From assembly GCF_004027225.2 (NCBI RefSeq), contig NC_044290.2, forward strand, positions 4,294,906 to 4,358,905: a DNA stretch of 64,000 nucleotides. Reading direction: 5' to 3'. Under the pieces are notes generated by a model, which searched no databases, had not been told where the DNA came from, and saw nothing but the letters and a program-made list of their open reading frames with translations. Shown piece by piece: positions 62,048 through 64,000 of this stretch; the first letter of the stretch is position 1; every line of letters begins with the position of its first letter. The stretch is from Strigops habroptila. Its lineage: Eukaryota > Chordata > Aves > Psittaciformes > Psittacidae. The position numbers and the translations under genes were made by a program.

Positions 62048-62153
62048 GGTGCTGCGGCCGACGGGGCACTTGGGGGGCGGCTGCATCAGCCAGGGCCAGA
62101 GCTATGACACGGACCACGGCCGGGTGTACGTGAAGAGCAACTCCAAGGCGGAG
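62013..62153 (+). CDS. FN3KRP: FN3KRP, ketosamine-3-kinase (fructosamine-3-kinase-related protein), coding exon 1
   Basis: The ATG at 62013 opens [40 protein letters not shown] and KSNSKAE, ending at a GAG|gtgtgg donor in phase 0 after 47 codons. The [21 protein letters not shown] run matches the N-terminal ATP-binding lobe of FN3KRP better than FN3K (GAGCISEGRAYDTDAG), from memory of both human proteins. The VYVK lysine corresponds to the ATP-contacting lysine of this kinase-like fold. Family knowledge: FN3KRP phosphorylates ribulosamines and psicosamines on glycated proteins, which makes them unstable and removes the sugar. The rest of the gene lies to the right of the window, since no exon 2 (MFEGE motif) was found up to 64,000. 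The start is fixed by homology. The donor is not a strong consensus, so the exact exon end is slightly less certain. Confidence 0.9.
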
Positions 62154-64000
62154 GTGTGGGGGGTGTTGGGGTCGAGGGTGCGGTGCGAGTGGCGGACCCC
62201 GGCGCGGGGCGGCAGCTGTGAGGGCGACCGCGCTGAGGAGATGGGCGGTGGGCTGGCCTCGGCCGGCCCGTTCTCTTCTCTGTGGAGGGAGGTTTGCCGG
62301 CTCGCCTGAGGGAGGTGGCCTGCGGTGGGCTTAGAGACCGGCTTCTGCCCTGTGAGGGTCTGGCTGGCGGCTGCTGTGGGTCTGGGGCCTGGTCTGAGGC
62401 GGGGGGTGGCCGGGGTGGGAAGCATCCATGGAAGCAGCGCTGCTGGTGGGATGTTGTGGCGGTATCAGTGCTGTATGCTCCGGGCATGCGGTACCGTGAC
62501 ATGCTGTTGTCCGTTGTGCCTGGGGCAGCCGTGGCGTGGCTGTGGCTGCATATGCTGTGAAAGTGTCTGGAGCAACGCAGGGGGTGTAAAACTATCTACT
62601 GAGGGTATGCATCTTTCCTTGTTGTAACAAAAGCAGTAGTTCCCTGCACGTACGAAGGAGCTTTTCTCAAGAAATTATGCTTTTTCAGAATTGTTGTCCA
62701 AAATTTTCTGCTTTCTCCTTTCAATACTTGGTGCCAGCTACTCTAGAAGGTAGATGTCTGCATTTGATAGAGATAAGAACTATGCGACATACCTGTATGG
62801 CATCCTTACTTGCAAAACCAGAGATCAGGTGGAATTTACTTTAAAGATACTCTACACTTGTGTCTGTCAAATAAACAGCTTCACAAGTGCAAGCCAGGAT
62901 TTGATTTGCATTTAATAACAAACAAATGTTTTTGAAAGCATGTGTGCGACCATATCTATTCCAAGTTTGTCCATGCTTCTGATCATGGATGGATGCACTG
63001 AGGTGGAAAAATGGGAAAATACAGAAGGGTTATCCTGCTTTACATTAGACTGAGAATAGTTTGAATTGATAGCAATAGAGACTTTCCACTTAGACCTTTG
63101 TTAATTGTCTATGTAGATATACAGTCTAGCTAGGTACAAGATAAGACTTGAAAGGTCTGGGTAGATTTTCTATTCAGTAATCATTTGGTTTTCTGTGCTT
63201 TTGTCTGAGTGTGGATTCTGAGTGCTGACTAAAGCAAACTTTGCCAAACTGTATTATATTGTTATGCTGTGTGTGCAGCAGTGGGTGTGTATCAGCAGTT
63301 TCTTTAGAAAAACAAAATTCTTTAGAAAACACTGGTTTTTACTCTGTTAAAGTTACAGCTGACTTGAACCTTGTATGAGGCTTTAGACAAAGATACAGTA
63401 TTTACTGATTTCCTCTGAACAAAGCTAACTTGGGGCTGTGTAATTCAGCAGTTCTTTATTCTTCATTGCCTGTAGGCTTTGGAACTTTTAGTCAATATCT
63501 ATTGCAAATTGTCCTTTGTGTTTCATGTGTCAGTACTAGAGGGCTAATATTCTGTTTCTGTTTTATTCATTATATTTTCTTGCTTTTAGTTTTAGCAGAT
63601 ACCATAGATTTCCCACATACCCTTTTTCAGCAACCTTTGCCTGGCTTCTAGAGTTGCATTTTTCATTTCAGTGAAGGTTAGTGTCACTGATGTCAGTGGA
63701 GCAACTCAAGAGAATTAGTTTTACTTGGTGTGGATAACAGTTGCAGCAATACGTCCTAAATTCAGAATGTCTTCAAAGCAAATGTAGTTGTTAGTGGCTT
63801 GGCTTCTAATGGCTTCTGTGTGCAAGTGCTGTAAGGAGCATTTGGCAGCTATCATTGATATTTATTTATTTATTTCTCCCCATGAGGCAAAAGAAATAGG
63901 CCAGGGAAAATCATGCTGTGACTGCAAATTAAACTGTTTTGAAGATCAGCTACGTTACTAAGCACTCTGTGTCACCAAAGTCATGAAGATTATGAATGTT
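62154..64000 (+). other. FN3KRP: FN3KRP intron 1 (5' part)
   Basis: It begins G-rich, with G runs at 62158-62163, 62168-62171 and 62176-62178, then becomes AT-rich after 62.6 kb. A tttatttatttatttc run lies near 63,860. No second exon, transposon or RNA gene was recognised up to the window edge. Confidence 0.75.

Larger units (their letters stand above)
61620..62450 (+). promoter_or_regulatory. FN3KRP: CpG island and probable promoter of FN3KRP
   Basis: GC- and CpG-dense block around exon 1 with no TATA box. Two YY1-type motifs in the same orientation lie at 61803-61812 (ccgccatttt) and 61962-61972 (gccgccatttt), the second 40 bases before the start codon. YY1 sites close to the start are typical of housekeeping promoters. 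Confidence 0.8.

Overview
This window reads as vertebrate, almost certainly avian, nuclear DNA. It carries four spliced protein-coding genes with GT-AG introns, CpG-island promoters and no bacterial-style gene packing. The recognisable interspersed repeats are CR1-type LINE 3' ends and one LTR fragment of a type common in birds. No Alu, B1, L1 or other mammalian repeats were seen. The gene order FOXK2 - WDR45B - RAB40B - FN3KRP is the order known from human 17q25.3 and its chicken chromosome 18 counterpart. The species cannot be named; the LTR type hints at a neoavian bird, but weakly.

Layout. 1-8085 (+): the last four coding exons of FOXK2 (stop codon at 5985-5987) and a long AT-rich 3'UTR. 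8086-12006: intergenic DNA between two convergent genes, with a degraded LTR fragment near 8.3 kb. 12007-28444 (-): complete WDR45B (WIPI3), 10 coding exons whose sum is exactly 345 codons including the stop, with its CpG-island promoter at about 27.9-28.8 kb. 28770-30330: short intergenic stretch. 30342-54496 (-): complete RAB40B, 6 coding exons summing to exactly 279 codons including the stop, with an 18.9 kb first intron and a CpG-island promoter at 54.2-55.3 kb. 55.3-61.6 kb: intergenic. 61.6-64.0 kb (+): CpG island, first coding exon and start of intron 1 of an FN3K-family gene that best matches FN3KRP. FOXK2 and WDR45B converge tail to tail, WDR45B and RAB40B lie head to tail, and RAB40B and FN3KRP diverge.

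The genes do not form an operon-like unit. FOXK2 is a forkhead transcription factor, WDR45B a PI3P-binding autophagy beta-propeller, RAB40B a SOCS-box Rab GTPase that recruits a Cullin-5 ubiquitin ligase, and FN3KRP a protein-deglycating ketosamine kinase. The assignments rest on exon-by-exon reading-frame continuity across splice sites and on my recollection of the human proteins; no alignment was run.

No unknown multi-gene system is visible. The observations most worth checking are regulatory: a two-codon upstream ORF in a perfect Kozak context before WDR45B, an array of GC-box plus CCAAT-box modules upstream of RAB40B, a T-rich/A-rich triplex-capable element just after the FOXK2 stop codon, upstream ORFs before all three start codons in the window, and an odd 29-bp direct repeat around a short CR1-like piece inside a WDR45B intron.
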